Source of the DNA: CBDDHT01 sp965228615
GTDB taxonomy: Bacteria > Pseudomonadota > Alphaproteobacteria > Rhizobiales > Methyloligellaceae
Reading direction: 5' to 3'
Length of the DNA: 64,000 nucleotides
NCBI GenBank assembly: GCA_965228615.1
Contig: CBDDHT010000004.1
Location: 2,170,001-2,234,000, forward strand
Made by a program: the position numbers and the translations under genes. Below, one piece after another: positions 62,547 to 64,000 of the stretch; position 1 is the stretch's first letter; each line of letters starts with the position of its first letter. The notes below the pieces were generated by a model. That model had not been told where the DNA came from, searched no databases, and saw only the letters and a list, made by a program, of their open reading frames with translations.

Positions 62547-63869
62547 TTAGCTGCAGTTGTCCCGCATCTTGTAGCCGAAGTTCGTGCCTTCTTTTTTGGC
62601 AGCAGCCTCAAGCATTGGCCGAACGACATTCGCCAGAGGTTTGATTCCCCTCTTGACGACGTTCCACTTCTCACCATCCCATTCCTGAATGATGACCGGG
62701 CCAGAGCCTTCGTGATCGGCGCACGTAACACTAATCGGAGACGTAAAGCCTTCGAAACCGATGCCTTTCAAGCGCTCCGCGGTGATGTTGAGTTTTTCCA
62801 TCGCATCACGCACTTCCGAACCAGTCGGTGATTTGCCGCCCTTAGCCTTGATGGCGTCGCGAACGGCTTCCGTGATGTACATAGCCGTCACAACACCGCG
62901 ATTGTAGAGCACCTGCCCGACCTGCGCTTTGTCGTGACCTTTACCCTTGTCGTAGACATGCTTCAGGATGTCTTTGTGGACTTGGCAGCACGCATCAGGA
63001 GCGTGCCAGTTACCGGCCCGATAGCCTTTGGCGAGTTTGCCGAGCGGCTTCGTGTCGCTGTCCGCACCGGACCACCAGACGCCGATGAACTTGTTGAGCG
63101 GGAAACCGAACTCAGATGCACGGCGGATCGCCACACGGTTCATGTTGCCCCAGCCCCACATCAGCATCCAATCGGGCTTCCACTTGACGATCTTACGCCA
63201 TTGGGCTTGCTGCTTTTCCATTTCCTTACCGGGAACCGAAAAGTCCTGGAATTCGTAGCCGTACTTCTCAGCAAGCGCCTTGAGCAGTGGGATCGGCTCG
63301 CGCCCATAGCCTGATTCCAGGAAGATCAAGCCGATCTTCTTGCCTTTGAGCTTGTCCAATCCACCTTCGGATTCGCCGATAAAGCTAACGAATGCCGAAG
63401 CCTGGCTCCAGTAACTCGTCGGGAAGTTGAAAACGTAGGGGAACCAACGTCCGTCGGCAGCAGCACTCATGCCATAGCCCGATGAGAGAACGGGGATCTG
63501 GTCGACGGGAGCTTTAGGAACGAGCTTGTAGGTAACACCTGTCGAGAGCGGGGTATAGGCGACCGGGTTTTTGGACTTGAAACGCTCGTAGCATTCCACA
63601 CCCTTGTCCGTGTTGTAGCCAAATTCGCACTCTTCAGTGTCGATCTTGACGCCTTCAAGGCCACCGTCACGTGCATTCAGCATCGAGAGATAGTCATCGA
63701 AGCCATTGGCGAACGGTGTTCCGTTGACGGAGTATTTGCCCGTCCGATACGACGCTTGCGGGATAAATACCGACTCGGCAGCTTCGACCGCGGAAACCCG
63801 CGCCTCCCATGCCGGAGCGGTAAACATGGCGGCAGCCACGAGTCCCAGTCCTAGTCTGCGGATGTACAT
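62547..63869 (-). CDS. ABC transporter substrate-binding protein, liv type (second cluster)
   Basis: This 440-residue periplasmic binding protein (Peripla_BP_6 class) has a signal peptide (MYIRRLGLGLVAAAMFTAPA, cut before or near VSAVEA). The core segments are YSVNGTPFANGFDDYLSML, IDTEECEFGYNTDKGVECYE, VLSSGYGMSAAADGRWFPYVF and IGLIFLESGYGREPIPLLKALAEKYG. It has several Cys residues, possibly disulfide-paired. Such long binding proteins next to PaaK-like genes are usually assigned to aromatic acid uptake, which is inference here. The ATG follows AAGGGAGG. The operon promoter is probably between 63870 and the edge, or the operon continues off the window. Confidence 0.92.
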   Translation of the reverse strand: MYIRRLGLGLVAAAMFTAPAWEARVSAVEAAESVFIPQASYRTGKYSVNGTPFANGFDDYLSMLNARDGGLEGVKIDTEECEFGYNTDKGVECYERFKSKNPVAYTPLSTGVTYKLVPKAPVDQIPVLSSGYGMSAAADGRWFPYVFNFPTSYWSQASAFVSFIGESEGGLDKLKGKKIGLIFLESGYGREPIPLLKALAEKYGYEFQDFSVPGKEMEKQQAQWRKIVKWKPDWMLMWGWGNMNRVAIRRASEFGFPLNKFIGVWWSGADSDTKPLGKLAKGYRAGNWHAPDACCQVHKDILKHVYDKGKGHDKAQVGQVLYNRGVVTAMYITEAVRDAIKAKGGKSPTGSEVRDAMEKLNITAERLKGIGFEGFTSPISVTCADHEGSGPVIIQEWDGEKWNVVKRGIKPLANVVRPMLEAAAKKEGTNFGYKMRDNCS

Positions 63870-64000
63870 TCGATTTCCTCCCTTGCGAGTTATGCTTGTT
63901 CATGCAATCCGGATAATCAGCTTAACGGCTGGTCTTGAAGCGCGCAATTGCGCCTTCGGTCAGGGGGTTAGAACGTCAGTCGATACCCTCCCCCTAGTAC

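Overview
The window is a stretch of alphaproteobacterial chromosome, most likely from the order Hyphomicrobiales (Rhizobiales) or a close relative. Evidence is the neighbourhood tRNA-Val(GAC) / cpdR / N-formylglutamate amidohydrolase / candidate alpha-r8 (MmgR) sRNA / hisN, a ROSE-type thermometer with a heat-shock promoter before an hsp20 gene, and the family types of most proteins. GC content looks moderately high (about 55-60% by eye). I cannot name a genus. About 56 protein genes are supported, plus one tRNA, one probable sRNA, an RNA thermometer, several terminators and at least four kinds of repeat or structured element. No CRISPR array, rRNA or complete insertion sequence was seen.

Layout. 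1-2.2 kb: a truncated membrane sensor, a di-haem peroxidase and a bactofilin. 2.5-5.8 kb: tRNA-Val, a long perfect palindrome, cpdR, N-formylglutamate amidohydrolase, the sRNA and hisN. 5.8-8.2 kb: a lysophospholipase-like hydrolase, a small secreted protein, and hsp20 with its regulatory region. 8.6-14.8 kb: glutamate synthase gltBD. 14.9-22.8 kb: a co-directional cell-envelope run (small membrane protein, MBOAT O-acyltransferase, two SGNH hydrolases, two lytic transglycosylases) that resembles a peptidoglycan O-acetylation and cleavage module. 22.8-24.4 kb: a B12-binding radical SAM enzyme. 25-30 kb: sugar-nucleotide and envelope genes (galE, galU, an outer-membrane barrel, an arabinose-5-phosphate isomerase), followed by a 263-bp MITE-like element.

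30.5-35.1 kb: a small lipoprotein, a PomA/MotB-type stator pair, an NfeD/stomatin pair and an orphan Tat-like protein. 35.2-44.4 kb: a GlcG-like protein, a 36-residue membrane protein, hemH, an M20 peptidase, a three-domain lysozyme-inhibitor-like protein, a nucleoside transporter, katG and an exported msrA. 44.7-54.8 kb: a catabolic island on one strand: hyuA-hyuB, a complete branched-chain-amino-acid-type ABC transporter (binding protein and livHMGF) and an M19 dipeptidase homologue with an altered metal site. A 269-nt highly structured element fills the livM-livG gap. 54.8-60 kb: an MFS transporter, a catalytically dead HtrA homologue, an orphan ParA-like ATPase, a Nudix hydrolase and a 1-Cys peroxiredoxin. 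60.2-64 kb: the 3' part of a second liv-type transporter operon with a phenylacetate-CoA-ligase-like protein, running off the right edge.

The items most worth following are the structured element in the liv operon, the O-acetylation/transglycosylase run, the triple-dead HtrA homologue, the MliC-LprI-SH3 fusion, the 41-bp-arm palindrome beside cpdR and the MITE-like element after kpsF.
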